From Streptomyces albicerus (GTDB lineage Bacteria; Actinomycetota; Actinomycetes; Streptomycetales; Streptomycetaceae): a DNA stretch of 64,000 nucleotides. Location: the NCBI RefSeq assembly GCF_008905045.1, contig NZ_VWMY01000030.1:51923-115922 (forward strand), in the 5' to 3' direction. This document shows, in pieces, positions 25,204 to 36,926 of this stretch; the stretch's first letter is position 1, and every line of letters begins with the position of its first letter. The position numbers and the translations under genes are program-made. Below the pieces are notes generated by a model that was not told the DNA's origin, searched no databases, and saw nothing but the letters and a program-made list of their open reading frames with translations.

Positions 25204-28200
25204 ATGCGAAGACTCCACGCCCTCTGGGCCGTGGCAGCCTCGGCCGGTCTGCTCGCGGGGGCCGTCACGCCCTCGGCGGCCGATCCCACGTCCCCGGTCA
25301 CCCCGCTGGGCAACAAGCCCGGCACCACGACCACGCAGACCGTCACCCTCATCACCGGTGACACGGTCACCCTCACCACCGCCGCCTACGGCAAGTCCGC
25401 CGTCGACGTCCGGCGCGGCAAGGGCCGCGCGTCCGCCACCTTCCTGTCGAGCGAGCAGAAGGGCGAGGTCAGCGTCGTACCGGACGACGCGGTCCCGCTG
25501 CTTCAGGCGGGCCGTCTCGACCCGGCCCTGTTCAACGTCACCCAGCTCGTCAAGCAGGGGTACGCGGACTCGAAGACCGGCGCCATCCCGCTGATCGCCA
25601 CCTATCGTCAGGGGAACACGCCCCCCGAAGGCGCGCGCAGGACGCTGTCCCTGCCCGGCATCGACGGTGCCGCGCTCACCGCGAAGAAGTCGACCGCCGA
25701 GAAGTTCTGGGCGGACATCGCGCCCGACGCCGAGAAGACGGCTGCCGAGCCCACGGCCAAGGCGGCCAGGCAGCTCGAAGGCGGCCTCGACAAGCTCTGG
25801 CTGGACGCCAAGGTCAAGGCGTCCCTCGACGTCAGCGTCCCGCAGATCGGCGCACCCGAGGTGTGGCAGGCGGGCTACGACGGCAAGGGCGTCAAGGTCG
25901 CCGTCCTGGACACGGGTGTGGACGCCGGACACCCGGACCTCGCGGGGAAGATCGGGGAATCGAAGACGTTCGTGCCCGATCAGGCGGTGCAGGACGGCCA
26001 TGGCCACGGCACGCATGTCGCGTCCACGATCGCCGGCTCGGGCGCTGCCTCCGACGGCAAGCGCAAGGGTGTGGCGCCGGGCGCGGAGCTGATGGTCGGC
26101 AAGGTCCTCAACAACGCGGGCTCCGGCCAGTCGTCGTGGATCATCGCCGGCATGGAGTGGGCGGCGGAGTCCGGCGCGGACATCGTCTCCATGTCCCTCG
26201 GCGGTACGGCCTCGGGCCCCTCGGACCCGCTGAGCGAGACGGTGGACGAGCTGTCCGCGTCGACGGGCGCCCTCTTCGTGATCGCCTCGGGTAACTCGGG
26301 CCCGCGGGAGCAGACCGTCGGTACGCCGGGCATCGCCGACTCGGCCCTCACGGTCGGCGCGGTCGACAAGTCCGACAAGCTGGCCTCGTTCTCGAGTCGT
26401 GGCCCACGCCCCGGCGACTTCGCGGTCAAGCCGGAGATCACCGCGCCCGGTGTGAGCATCACGGCGGCCCGCGCCTCCGGTACCTCCATGGGCACACCGC
26501 TCGACGACAACTACACGGCGGCCAACGGCACTTCGATGGCGACCCCGCACGTGGCGGGCGCGGCGGCGCTGGTCGCGCAGGCCCATCCGGACTGGACGGG
26601 CGAGCAGGTCAAGCAGGCACTGGCCAGTACCGCGAAGACGAACGCCGACAACTCCGTGTTCGAGCAGGGAGACGGCCGCGTCGACGCCGTGCGGGCGGTC
26701 GCCCAGAACGTCTTCGCCACCTCGGCGCTGAGCTTCGGCAAGTACGAGGACGGCGACACGGAGGTCGACAGCAAGGACATCACCTACACCAACACCACTG
26801 ACACGCCAGTGGAGTTGAAGCTCTCGTCGTCCCTCGCCGACGTCACCCTGGGGGCCGGCACCGTGACCGTGCCCGCGAAGAGCACCGCAACGGTCCCGGT
26901 CAGCGTCGACCCGGCGAAGGCGACCCAGGGCCGGTACGCGGGCCACATCACGGCGACCGCCGACGGCATCCTGGTCACGACGGGTGTCGGCTTCGAGAAG
27001 GCGCCGAAGACGTACGACCTGAAGATCTCCCTCTTGGGCCGCGACGGCAAGCCGACCACCCGCGCGTCGCTCTACACGTTGCAGGAGCTGAACGGCGCCT
27101 ACGCCAACGAGTACGGCTACATCGGCGACACCGGGACCTGGGAGGTCCCAGCCGGTACGTACTCCATGGTCACCTGGATCGCCGACGCAGACGCAGGCGG
27201 CGTGGCCGTCGGCACGTCGGTCGTCGGCAATCCCGAGATCAAGGTCGACGGGGACACCCAGGTCACGCTCGACGCCCGCAAGGCGGTGGAGATCAAGCCG
27301 AAGACCAAGGAGGACTCCGAGTTCCAGGGCTTCAGCACCTCGTGGCACCGCGAAGGGCCGGGCAGCTCCTGGGGGTTGACGTACAGCCAGGGCTTCTGGA
27401 CCGACCACGTGTATGTGGCGCCGACCGAGAAGGTCACCGAGGGATCCCTGGAGTTCTACGCCAAGTTCCGTCTGTACGCGAAGGAGTTGACGGCGAGCGT
27501 CACCACTCCCGAGAAGTACGCGCTGCCGCTCGACTACACGCAGACGTACAACGGCTTCCCGGTGAAGTTCACGGGTGACCGGAAGGTGCAGGCGGTGGAC
27601 GCGGGCGCCGGTACCGCGGCCGACTTCAAGGGGCTCGACGTCAAGGGCAAGGCGGCGGTGGTCGGAGTCGCCGCCGACACGTGGGGGCCGGACGAGGCAA
27701 TGGCCAACGCGACCGAGGCGGGGGCGAGTTATCTGATCGCGTACCGTAAGAAGGCCGGCCACTGGATCACGGCCGTGGACAGGGCGACGACGATGCCGGT
27801 GGTGATCGCCACCGGCGAGAACGGCGAGAAGCTCACCACCCTGCTGAAGAGCGGCAAGAAGGTCACGCTCAAGCTGGGCGGCACAGAGGTCAGCCCGTAC
27901 GTCTACAACGTGACCCTTCCGCAGTCCGGAGCGATCTCGCCGGACCAGACGTACACCCTGGACCGCTCCACCACAGCGAAGGTGAAGAGCCGTTACCACG
28001 CGGGCAGGGCGGGCGAGATGGGGGCCGACACCGTCTACACATACCGCCCATGGCAGCTGTACGCGATCGAGACCAGCGACTACATGCAACTCGGCCGGGA
28101 ACGCACCGAGTACTTCAACGTGAGCCCCGACACCCGTGTCTGGCACACCGTCTATCCGTCCTGGGAGGCGAACGGGGGCCAGTGGAACACCCTGCGGACC

Positions 28201-28884
28201 TACGGCAAGGCGGGCACCCGGCCGAGCGAGGACTGGCTGCGCCAGGTCGTACGCCCGGCGACGAGCACCGAGTACGGCCTCTCGGAGCGCACCGGCGTCA
28301 AACTCACCGTCTACGTACCGGAGTTGAGCGACGCGACGCCCGGGCACTACGGGTACGTCAGAGACGTCAACGACACCGCGCAGGGCAAGCTCTACGCGGA
28401 CGGCCGGCTGGTCGGCGACTCGACGGTCGGCGGATACGGCGTCTTCGACGTCCCGGCGGCGAAGGCCTCGTACCGCTTCGTGCTCGACACCCAGCGCAAG
28501 GCCGGCTGGACGCCGTTCTCGACGAACACTCACACCGAATGGTCCTTTGCCTCGGCGCACACCGATGAGGAGACGGCGCTGCCCCTGCTCTCCGTCGACT
28601 ATGACCTGGACGGGCTCGACCTCCTCAACCGAGCTGAAACCAAGCGGAAGTTGGAGCTCGGACTCTCCATCCGGGATCAGGAGGGGAGCGTCAAGGCCAA
28701 GGCCCTCAAGGCCTGGGTCTCGTACGACGACGGCGGTTCCTGGAAGGAGGCGAAGGTCCGGCACGGCGAGACCGAGATCAAGCACCCGAAGGGCGCGGAG
28801 TTCGTGTCGCTGCGCGTACAGGCCTCCGACGGTGCCGGAAACCAGGTCGATCAGACCGTGCTGCGGGCGTACGGCCTGAAGTAG
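25204..28884 (+). CDS. large secreted S8 (subtilisin-like) serine protease
   Basis: A 1226-residue exoprotease. It has a signal peptide (1-26, SAA-DP), a propeptide of about 180 residues, and an S8 catalytic domain with Asp236 (VAVLDTG), His268 (HGTHVA) and Ser444 (NGTSMATPHVAG). The oxyanion Asn is in ASGNSG (362-367). After the catalytic core come beta-sandwich repeats and a PA-like domain (about 800-890, DVKGKAAVVGV..AYRKKAGHWITAV) that may restrict substrate access. The length fits the Streptomyces large-subtilase group. It has its own ribosome site (AGGGGAGGAA) and a terminator after it. Confidence 0.9.
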   Translation: MRRLHALWAVAASAGLLAGAVTPSAADPTSPVTPLGNKPGTTTTQTVTLITGDTVTLTTAAYGKSAVDVRRGKGRASATFLSSEQKGEVSVVPDDAVPLLQAGRLDPALFNVTQLVKQGYADSKTGAIPLIATYRQGNTPPEGARRTLSLPGIDGAALTAKKSTAEKFWADIAPDAEKTAAEPTAKAARQLEGGLDKLWLDAKVKASLDVSVPQIGAPEVWQAGYDGKGVKVAVLDTGVDAGHPDLAGKIGESKTFVPDQAVQDGHGHGTHVASTIAGSGAASDGKRKGVAPGAELMVGKVLNNAGSGQSSWIIAGMEWAAESGADIVSMSLGGTASGPSDPLSETVDELSASTGALFVIASGNSGPREQTVGTPGIADSALTVGAVDKSDKLASFSSRGPRPGDFAVKPEITAPGVSITAARASGTSMGTPLDDNYTAANGTSMATPHVAGAAALVAQAHPDWTGEQVKQALASTAKTNADNSVFEQGDGRVDAVRAVAQNVFATSALSFGKYEDGDTEVDSKDITYTNTTDTPVELKLSSSLADVTLGAGTVTVPAKSTATVPVSVDPAKATQGRYAGHITATADGILVTTGVGFEKAPKTYDLKISLLGRDGKPTTRASLYTLQELNGAYANEYGYIGDTGTWEVPAGTYSMVTWIADADAGGVAVGTSVVGNPEIKVDGDTQVTLDARKAVEIKPKTKEDSEFQGFSTSWHREGPGSSWGLTYSQGFWTDHVYVAPTEKVTEGSLEFYAKFRLYAKELTASVTTPEKYALPLDYTQTYNGFPVKFTGDRKVQAVDAGAGTAADFKGLDVKGKAAVVGVAADTWGPDEAMANATEAGASYLIAYRKKAGHWITAVDRATTMPVVIATGENGEKLTTLLKSGKKVTLKLGGTEVSPYVYNVTLPQSGAISPDQTYTLDRSTTAKVKSRYHAGRAGEMGADTVYTYRPWQLYAIETSDYMQLGRERTEYFNVSPDTRVWHTVYPSWEANGGQWNTLRTYGKAGTRPSEDWLRQVVRPATSTEYGLSERTGVKLTVYVPELSDATPGHYGYVRDVNDTAQGKLYADGRLVGDSTVGGYGVFDVPAAKASYRFVLDTQRKAGWTPFSTNTHTEWSFASAHTDEETALPLLSVDYDLDGLDLLNRAETKRKLELGLSIRDQEGSVKAKALKAWVSYDDGGSWKEAKVRHGETEIKHPKGAEFVSLRVQASDGAGNQVDQTVLRAYGLK

Positions 28885-28910
28885 TGGCCTGAGGTGATGG
28901 CCTGAAGTAG
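28873..28910. repeat. 13-bp tandem triplication containing a stop codon
   Basis: GGCCTGAAGTAG (28873-28884, the last codons and TAG of the protease gene) recurs as GGCCTGAGGTGA (28886-28897) and again exactly at 28899-28910. Confidence 0.9.
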
Positions 28911-28914
28911 GAGC

Positions 28915-28937
28915 GCCGCCAAAAGCGGTGCGGCGGC
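28915..28937 (+). terminator. small terminator after the protease gene
   Basis: GCCGCC and GGCGGC pair around an 11-nt loop, followed by CTTAA. Confidence 0.55.
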
Positions 28938-28967
28938 CTTAACAAAGATCCTCTAGCGTGCCGAGCC

Positions 28968-29990
28968 ATGGTGAACACGGCATACGACTCGGCACTCAGA
29001 CGGAGCCCCGCACCCAGACAGACCCCCGCCGCGAGCCCCTGGGCCGCGGTGGGGGTCTCCGCCTTCGACGAGCTGCTGTACCAGGCAATTCTCCATCAGC
29101 CCGATGCGGGGGCGGCCGGCTGGGCACGGCTCACCGACGCGTCCCCGGCCCGGGTGCGCGAGGCCTGCGAGCGGCTGCTCACGCTCGGTCTGCTCCAACC
29201 GCCCGATTCCACCGGCGGGTTACGGGCCGTGGATCCGCGGGTGGCGATCCGCGCCCTGATCCGGCGGCGCGAGACCGAGTCCGAACTGCTCGCCGCCACC
29301 GCCGACGAGATGGCCACGGCCTACGAGGCGGGGCTGCTGCGCGAGGAACCGTCGCGCCTGCTCGACGTCGTGTCGGGCGAGGGCGCCAACGCCGCGCGCC
29401 TGGAGGAGCTGTACGCGCGCGCCGAGCGCGAGGTGTGCGTCTTCGACACTCCCCCGTATCTCGCCCCGCGCACCCCGCAGTTGGACCTCCAGGCGGATCT
29501 GCTGAGCCGCGGCGTCGTCTACCGCACGGTGTACGCGGCCACCGCCCTGGAGGACCCGGACGTGCTGTACCACGCCTGGAAGATGGTCGAACTCGGCGAG
29601 CAGGCCCGGGTGTTGCCCACCGTGCCGGTCAAACTGCTGGTGGTCGACGGCCGCACGGCGATGCTGCCCCTGACCGCGTCGGCCGCGGGCGGCTACTGTG
29701 CCGTCGTCGTACGGCACTCGGCGGTGACCGAGGCGCTGCAGAAGCTCTTCGAGCTGGCCTGGCAGCAGGCGACGCCCCTCGGTCAGCCGGTCACCGACGG
29801 TGAACTCACCGAGGGAGAGCGGGCGTTGACGCGGCTTCTCGCCGCCGGGATGAAGGACGAGGCGGTGGCCCGGCACCTCGGTGTGAGCCTGCGGACGCTG
29901 CGTCGGCGGGTGAGCGATCTGCAGGAGCGGCTGGGCGCGGCGAGCCGTTTCCAGCTGGGGGTACGGGCGGCGCAGCGCGGCTGGGTGTGA
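28968..29990 (+). CDS. TrmB-like/LuxR-type transcriptional regulator
   Basis: A 340-residue regulator of a type common in Streptomyces. The N-terminal half has a TrmB-like winged helix (about 30-80, VREACERLLTLGLLQ). A central alpha/beta domain (about 125-255, with REVCVFDTPPYLAPR and VKLLVVDGRTAMLPL) resembles the phospholipase-D-like sensor of this group. The C-terminus is a LuxR/GerE helix-turn-helix (about 275-335, DEAVARHLGVSLRTLRRRVSDLQ). Family members often sit near secreted enzymes or biosynthetic genes. Here it follows a large protease by 84 bp on the same strand, but a terminator lies between. Target and signal are unknown. Confidence 0.83.
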   Translation: MVNTAYDSALRRSPAPRQTPAASPWAAVGVSAFDELLYQAILHQPDAGAAGWARLTDASPARVREACERLLTLGLLQPPDSTGGLRAVDPRVAIRALIRRRETESELLAATADEMATAYEAGLLREEPSRLLDVVSGEGANAARLEELYARAEREVCVFDTPPYLAPRTPQLDLQADLLSRGVVYRTVYAATALEDPDVLYHAWKMVELGEQARVLPTVPVKLLVVDGRTAMLPLTASAAGGYCAVVVRHSAVTEALQKLFELAWQQATPLGQPVTDGELTEGERALTRLLAAGMKDEAVARHLGVSLRTLRRRVSDLQERLGAASRFQLGVRAAQRGWV

Positions 29991-30004
29991 CGGTATGACG
30001 CGAA

Positions 30005-30039
30005 GGGCCGCACCCTGAGTCCTACCAGAGATGCGGCCC
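30005..30039. terminator. bidirectional terminator between convergent genes
   Basis: GGGCCGCA and TGCGGCCC form an 8-bp stem between the LuxR-type regulator and the aconitase gene. Confidence 0.65.
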
Positions 30040-30073
30040 CTCAACTGCCGTACCGGATCGCTTACTTGATCCC

Positions 30074-32788
<2,715 letters not shown>

Positions 32789-32855
32789 GACAGTCTCCTT
32801 CATTCATGTGCGCGTACCACCGCATCCTGCCGCCACGCCCTCTTGGCCGATCCGC

Positions 32856-32874
32856 TAAGGTCAGGCTAAGTTAG
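32856..32874. promoter_or_regulatory. DmdR/IdeR-like iron box upstream of acnA
   Basis: TAAGGTCAGGCTAAGTTAG matches the Streptomyces iron-box consensus TTAGGTTAGGCTCACCTAA at 13 of 19 positions. A GTTAGGTAACC extension overlaps it. It lies 68-86 bp upstream of the aconitase start, in a plausible promoter position. Confidence 0.5.
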
Positions 32875-32959
32875 GTAACCCTTACCGATCGGGCGGCTGC
32901 GGCACGCCTCGGCAGATATCTCGATGTCGAGATAACTCTAGTACATGGGGCCGGGTTGG

Positions 32960-33919
32960 TCATGCCCGGCCTCCTCGCCCTGCTCCAGTGAAGGCCGACA
33001 CCCGGGGCAGTCCCGTCACGGACATCACGAGCGAGTAGAGCGAGGTCGTCGCCGTGATGAACAGCCGGTTGTTCTTCGGACCGCCGAAGGCGATGTTGGA
33101 GACCGGCTCGGGCACGTGCAGTCTTCCGATGAGGGCGCCATCGGGGTCGTAGCAGTGCACACCGTCGTCGAACGCTGCGGCCCACAGCCGCCCCGCGTCG
33201 TCGAGACGGATGTTGTCGAAGCCGCCGTCGGTGCGCTCGGCGAACACCCTGCCTTTCGAGAGGGTGCGGTCCTCACGCACGTCGAAGACGCGGATCTGCG
33301 CGGCTCGCGTGTCGGCGACGTACAGCTGCTTCTCGTCCGGCGAGAAGACCAGGCCGTTCGGTCCGCCGAATCCGTCCGCGACCCGGTGGACCCCGCCCGT
33401 CACGGGGTCGATCCGATAGACGTCGCAGGTGCCGATCTCACTCTCGGCACGGTGTCCCTCGTAGTCGCTGATGATCCCGAAGTCCGGGTCCGTGAACCAG
33501 ACGGAGCCGTCGGAGCCCACGACCGCGTCGTTCGGGCTGTTGAGGCGCTTGCCCTCGAAGCGGTCGGCGAGCACGGTGACGCGGCCGTCGTGCTCGGTGC
33601 GGGTGACCCGGCGGTTGCCCTGCTCGCAGCTCACCAGCCGGCCCTCGCGGTCGAGCGTGTTGCCGTTGACGTATCCGGCCGGGGAGCGGAAGACCCCGGT
33701 CACGCCCGTCGCCTCGTCCCAGCGCAGCAGGCGGTCGTTGGGAATGTCGCTCCAGATCAGCTGCCGCCAGGCGGGCAGATAGAGCGGCCCCTCGGCCCAG
33801 CGGCAGTCGGAGTGCAGCCGCTCGAGCCGTGCGTCGCCGTTGGCGCACCCGCCGGTGCGAAAGCGCTCGTCCAGAACCTCGTACAGGTTGTTGAGCATCT
33901 CGCCGGACATCGTCAACAT
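32960..33919 (-). CDS. SMP-30/gluconolactonase family protein
   Basis: A 319-residue six-bladed beta-propeller of the SMP-30/LRE-like lactonase family, likely hydrolysing a sugar-acid lactone. The metal ligands of the family can be placed in WAEGPLYLP (Glu), NSPNDAVV (Asn) and PNGLVFSPDEKQLYVADT (Asp). There is no signal peptide, so it is cytoplasmic. It is divergent from a small Lrp regulator (67 bp between the starts), which may control it. The substrate could be gluconolactone or another aldonolactone and cannot be settled here. Confidence 0.85.
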   Translation of the reverse strand: MLTMSGEMLNNLYEVLDERFRTGGCANGDARLERLHSDCRWAEGPLYLPAWRQLIWSDIPNDRLLRWDEATGVTGVFRSPAGYVNGNTLDREGRLVSCEQGNRRVTRTEHDGRVTVLADRFEGKRLNSPNDAVVGSDGSVWFTDPDFGIISDYEGHRAESEIGTCDVYRIDPVTGGVHRVADGFGGPNGLVFSPDEKQLYVADTRAAQIRVFDVREDRTLSKGRVFAERTDGGFDNIRLDDAGRLWAAAFDDGVHCYDPDGALIGRLHVPEPVSNIAFGGPKNNRLFITATTSLYSLVMSVTGLPRVSAFTGAGRGGRA

Positions 33920-33986
33920 CTCCCCGAGTTCAGTTGAATGTCATTCGCGGTGATCATAATATGCCCGAACCAGATATGGTGAAGGC

Positions 33987-34442
33987 ATGGGGATGGTCAA
34001 GGGGATCGTGGACGACATCGACAGGGCGCTGATCGCGGAGCTCCAGCGCGACGCCACACGGGCCTACGCGGCACTGGGCAAGGCGGTCGGCCTGTCGGCA
34101 GGCGCGGCTCATGACCGCGTACGTAAACTCCGTGAACGCGGTGTCATCCGCCGCACGACCGTGGATGTCGACCCGGCCGCTCTCGGACGGGGCGTACTCG
34201 CCTTCGTCATGGTCGACTCGTCGGCCTGGATGGGCGGCGCGGCCGAATCCTTCGCCGCCGTCCCCGAGATTCAGGAAGCCCACGTCATCGCCGGCACTGC
34301 CGCCGTCCTCGTCAAGGTGCGCACGGCCACCACGGAGCAGTTGCAGGACGTCCTGCGGCGGCTGTACGCGATCGAGGGCGTGAGCGGGACGCAGGCGACG
34401 ATAGTGCTGGAGACGTTCTTCGAAAGGCCGGTCTGCGCGTGA
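33987..34442 (+). CDS. Lrp/AsnC-family regulator
   Basis: A 151-residue feast/famine regulator. The helix-turn-helix is DIDRALIAELQRDATRAYAALGKAVGLSAGAAHDRVRKLRERGVI (10-54), followed by a RAM effector-binding domain (about 70-145). Its stop overlaps the start of an NAD synthetase gene (GTGA), an unusual pairing that suggests a link between an amino-acid-like effector and NAD production. An AT-rich stretch (CATAATATG and AGATATGG, 33955-33979) before it may hold its operator. Confidence 0.87.
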   Translation: MGMVKGIVDDIDRALIAELQRDATRAYAALGKAVGLSAGAAHDRVRKLRERGVIRRTTVDVDPAALGRGVLAFVMVDSSAWMGGAAESFAAVPEIQEAHVIAGTAAVLVKVRTATTEQLQDVLRRLYAIEGVSGTQATIVLETFFERPVCA

Positions 34443-36487
34443 ATTTCTGGTCGATCTATCAGCACGGCTTCGCGCGGGTCGCCGCGTGCACCGGCCATGC
34501 CGCCATCGCCGAGCCGTGCGCCAACGCCGAGGCGGTCCTGAGGCAGGGCCGCCGATGCGCGCAGGAGGGGGTCGCCGTCGCCGTGTTCCCCGAGCTCTGC
34601 CTGTCCGGCTACTCGATCGAGGACCTGCTGCTGCAGGACGCGTTGCTCGACGAGGTCGAGGCGGCGCTCCAGACCGTGGTGGCCGGGTCGGCGGAGCTGC
34701 TCCCGGTGCTCGTCGTCGGTGCCCCGCTGCGCCACCGCCATCGGATCTACAACTGCGCGGTCGTCGTGCACCGAGGGCGGATCCTCGGTGTCGCGCCCAA
34801 GTCCTACCTGCCGAACTACCGCGAGTTCTACGAGCGGCGGCAGATCGCCGCGGGCGACGACGAGCGCGGCGGGACGATCCGGGTCGGCGGTGCGACCGTG
34901 CCGTTCGGCACGGATCTGCTCTTCGAGGCGGAGGACGTCCCCGGCCTGGTGCTGCACGCGGAGATCTGCGAGGACATGTGGGTGCCGGTGCCCCCGAGCG
35001 CGGAGGCGGCGCTGGCCGGGGCGACCGTTCTCGTCAACCTCTCGGGCAGCCCGATCACGGTCGGGCGGGCCGAGGACCGGCGGCTGCTGTGCCGCTCGGC
35101 GTCCGCGCGCTGCCTTGCAGCCTACGTCTACGCGGCGGCCGGACTGGGCGAGTCGTCCACCGACCTGTCCTGGGACGGCCAGACCATGATCTACGAGAAC
35201 GGCGTCCTGCTGGCCGAGACCGATCGTTTCCCGCAGGGCGACCAGTACGCGGTGGCCGACCTCGACCTCGACCTGCTGCGGCAGGAGCGGCAGCGGACGG
35301 GCACGTTCGACGACAACCGCCGTACCCACACCGCGCGTACGGGCGGCTTCAGGCAGGTGTCGTTCCGGCTCGATCCGCCCGCGACCGACCTCGGGCTGCG
35401 TCGCCGGATCGAGCGGTTCCCGTTCGTGCCGGCCGATCCCGATCGCCTCGCCCAGGACTGTTACGAGGCCTACAACATCCAGGTCTCGGCTCTGCAGCAG
35501 CGGCTGGCGGCGATCGGCGGCCCGAAGGTCGTCATCGGAGTGTCGGGAGGCCTCGACTCCACGCATGCGCTGATCGTCGCCGCCCGGGCCATGGACCGCG
35601 CGGGCCGGCCCCGCAGCGACATCCTGGCCTTCACGCTGCCCGGTTTCGCGACTGGCGAGCACACGAAGGGCAACGCCCACAAGCTGATGCGGGCGCTCGG
35701 CGTCACCGCGGCCGAACTGGACATCACGCCCACCGCCCGGCTCATGCTCAAGGAGATCGGTCACCCCTTCTCGTCCGGTGAACCGGTGTACGACGTGACC
35801 TTCGAGAACGTGCAGGCCGGGCTGCGCACCGACTACCTGTTCCGGCTGGCCAACCAGCGCGGGGGCATCGTGCTCGGCACCGGCGACCTGTCCGAGCTGG
35901 CGCTCGGCTGGTGCACGTACGGCGTCGGCGACCAGATGAGCCACTACAACGTCAACTCCGGCGTGCCGAAGACGCTCATCCAGCACCTCGTCCGATGGGT
36001 CATCAGCAGCGGCCAGTTCGAGGAGGAAGCCAACGAGACGCTGGCCGCGATCCTCGACACGGAGATCAGCCCGGAGCTCGTGCCGGGCGAGGAACTGCAG
36101 TCCACCGAGTCCAGGATCGGCCCGTACGCGCTGCACGACTTCACCCTCTTCCACATCCTGCGCCACGGCTTCCGGCCGTCGAAGATCGGTTTTCTGGCCT
36201 GGCACGCCTGGCACGACCGGGACGCCGGCGCGTGGCCGCCGGGGTTCCCCGAGGCCAAGCGGACGGCGTACGAGCTGCCGGAGATCCGGCACTGGCTGGA
36301 GACGTTCTGTCGCCGCTTCTTCGGGTTCGCGCAGTTCAAGCGCTCGGCGATGCCGAACGGGCCGAAGGTCCTGGCCGGTGGTTCGCTTTCGCCTCGCGGC
36401 GACTGGCGCGCGCCGTCCGACAGTACGGCGGAGACCTGGCTGAGGGACCTCGCCCGCTGGGACGGGAACACGGACCGCCTCAAGTGA
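34439..36487 (+). CDS. nadE: glutamine-dependent NAD+ synthetase
   Basis: A 682-residue two-domain enzyme that makes NAD+ from nicotinate adenine dinucleotide, ATP and glutamine. The N-terminal nitrilase-type glutaminase has its Glu in VFPELCLSGYS, Lys in PKSYLPNYREFYE and Cys in HAEICEDMW. The C-terminal synthetase has the PP-loop GVSGGLDSTHAL (near residue 365) and FTLPGFATGEHTKGNA. The length equals the long actinobacterial type (about 680). GTG overlaps the Lrp gene stop, so the two are co-translated. Its last codons and stop sit in a 19-bp tandem repeat. Confidence 0.94.
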   Translation: MNFWSIYQHGFARVAACTGHAAIAEPCANAEAVLRQGRRCAQEGVAVAVFPELCLSGYSIEDLLLQDALLDEVEAALQTVVAGSAELLPVLVVGAPLRHRHRIYNCAVVVHRGRILGVAPKSYLPNYREFYERRQIAAGDDERGGTIRVGGATVPFGTDLLFEAEDVPGLVLHAEICEDMWVPVPPSAEAALAGATVLVNLSGSPITVGRAEDRRLLCRSASARCLAAYVYAAAGLGESSTDLSWDGQTMIYENGVLLAETDRFPQGDQYAVADLDLDLLRQERQRTGTFDDNRRTHTARTGGFRQVSFRLDPPATDLGLRRRIERFPFVPADPDRLAQDCYEAYNIQVSALQQRLAAIGGPKVVIGVSGGLDSTHALIVAARAMDRAGRPRSDILAFTLPGFATGEHTKGNAHKLMRALGVTAAELDITPTARLMLKEIGHPFSSGEPVYDVTFENVQAGLRTDYLFRLANQRGGIVLGTGDLSELALGWCTYGVGDQMSHYNVNSGVPKTLIQHLVRWVISSGQFEEEANETLAAILDTEISPELVPGEELQSTESRIGPYALHDFTLFHILRHGFRPSKIGFLAWHAWHDRDAGAWPPGFPEAKRTAYELPEIRHWLETFCRRFFGFAQFKRSAMPNGPKVLAGGSLSPRGDWRAPSDSTAETWLRDLARWDGNTDRLK

Positions 36488-36550
36488 CTCGAACCCCCTC
36501 AAGTCACTCGAACCACCTCAAGTGACTCGACCCCCCCTCAACTGACTCGG
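36478..36550. repeat. four tandem 19-20-bp repeats starting at the nadE stop
   Basis: CCTCAAGT(G/C)ACTCGAACC begins at 36478, 36497 and 36516, with a diverged copy (CCTCAACTGACTCGG) at 36536. The first copy includes the nadE stop codon. Confidence 0.9.
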
Positions 36551-36659
36551 ACTTCCGCAACTGCCGTGAGCGAGAGGGGAGATGCGGTGCCTCGCGTCCG
36601 CGCGTTCGGCGTACCGACCGGCATTCGGGGTACCCGGCGGCGGACGAAAGGAGGCACGT

Positions 36660-36863
36660 ATGCCCCTCACATTCCGCAAGAGCTTCCGGATCCTGCCGGG
36701 GGTGCGGCTGAACATCAACCGGCGATCGTGGTCCTTCACCACGGGCGGCCGGCACGGTCCGCGGCGCACGCACAGCAGCACGGGGCGCCGGACCACCTCG
36801 ATGGATCTGCCGGGTCCCTTCGGCTGGCGGCGGACCAGCAGCAAGCGCCCCAAACGTCGCTGA
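36660..36863 (+). CDS. DUF4236 small protein
   Basis: A 67-residue basic protein starting MPLTFRKSFRILPGVRLNINRRSWSF, the hallmark of DUF4236 (FRKSFK..PGVRLN followed by a Ser/Gly-rich G-R block). AAAGGAGG lies 8 nt upstream. These small proteins, of unknown function, often occur next to regulators in actinobacteria. It lies 63 bp before the XRE-MurA gene on the same strand, with a palindrome in between. Confidence 0.8.
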   Translation: MPLTFRKSFRILPGVRLNINRRSWSFTTGGRHGPRRTHSSTGRRTTSMDLPGPFGWRRTSSKRPKRR

Positions 36864-36899
36864 GGGACCGTCACTCTCCCGGACCCCCCGAGATGCCCC

Positions 36900-36915
36900 A
36901 TCTCATATGTGAGAT
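36900..36915. promoter_or_regulatory. palindrome before the XRE-MurA gene
   Basis: ATCTCA-TATG-TGAGAT is a perfect 6-bp inverted repeat 12 bp before the ATG. It is well placed to be the autoregulatory operator of the encoded XRE domain, and it also covers the -10 region. Confidence 0.6.
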
Positions 36916-36926
36916 AACCTGCCGCC

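Noticed and set aside
25177..28785. 1202-codon minus-strand open frame
   Set aside because: It is antisense to the S8 protease, rich in Arg/Gly/Asp with no motif. It is a high-GC shadow.
15221..30000. Secondary metabolite cluster
   Set aside because: Secreted enzymes and regulators only; no PKS, NRPS, terpene cyclase or classical RiPP enzymes.
36478..36550. Possible CRISPR array
   Set aside because: Four 19-20-bp units without unique spacers and no cas genes; it is a simple tandem duplication.
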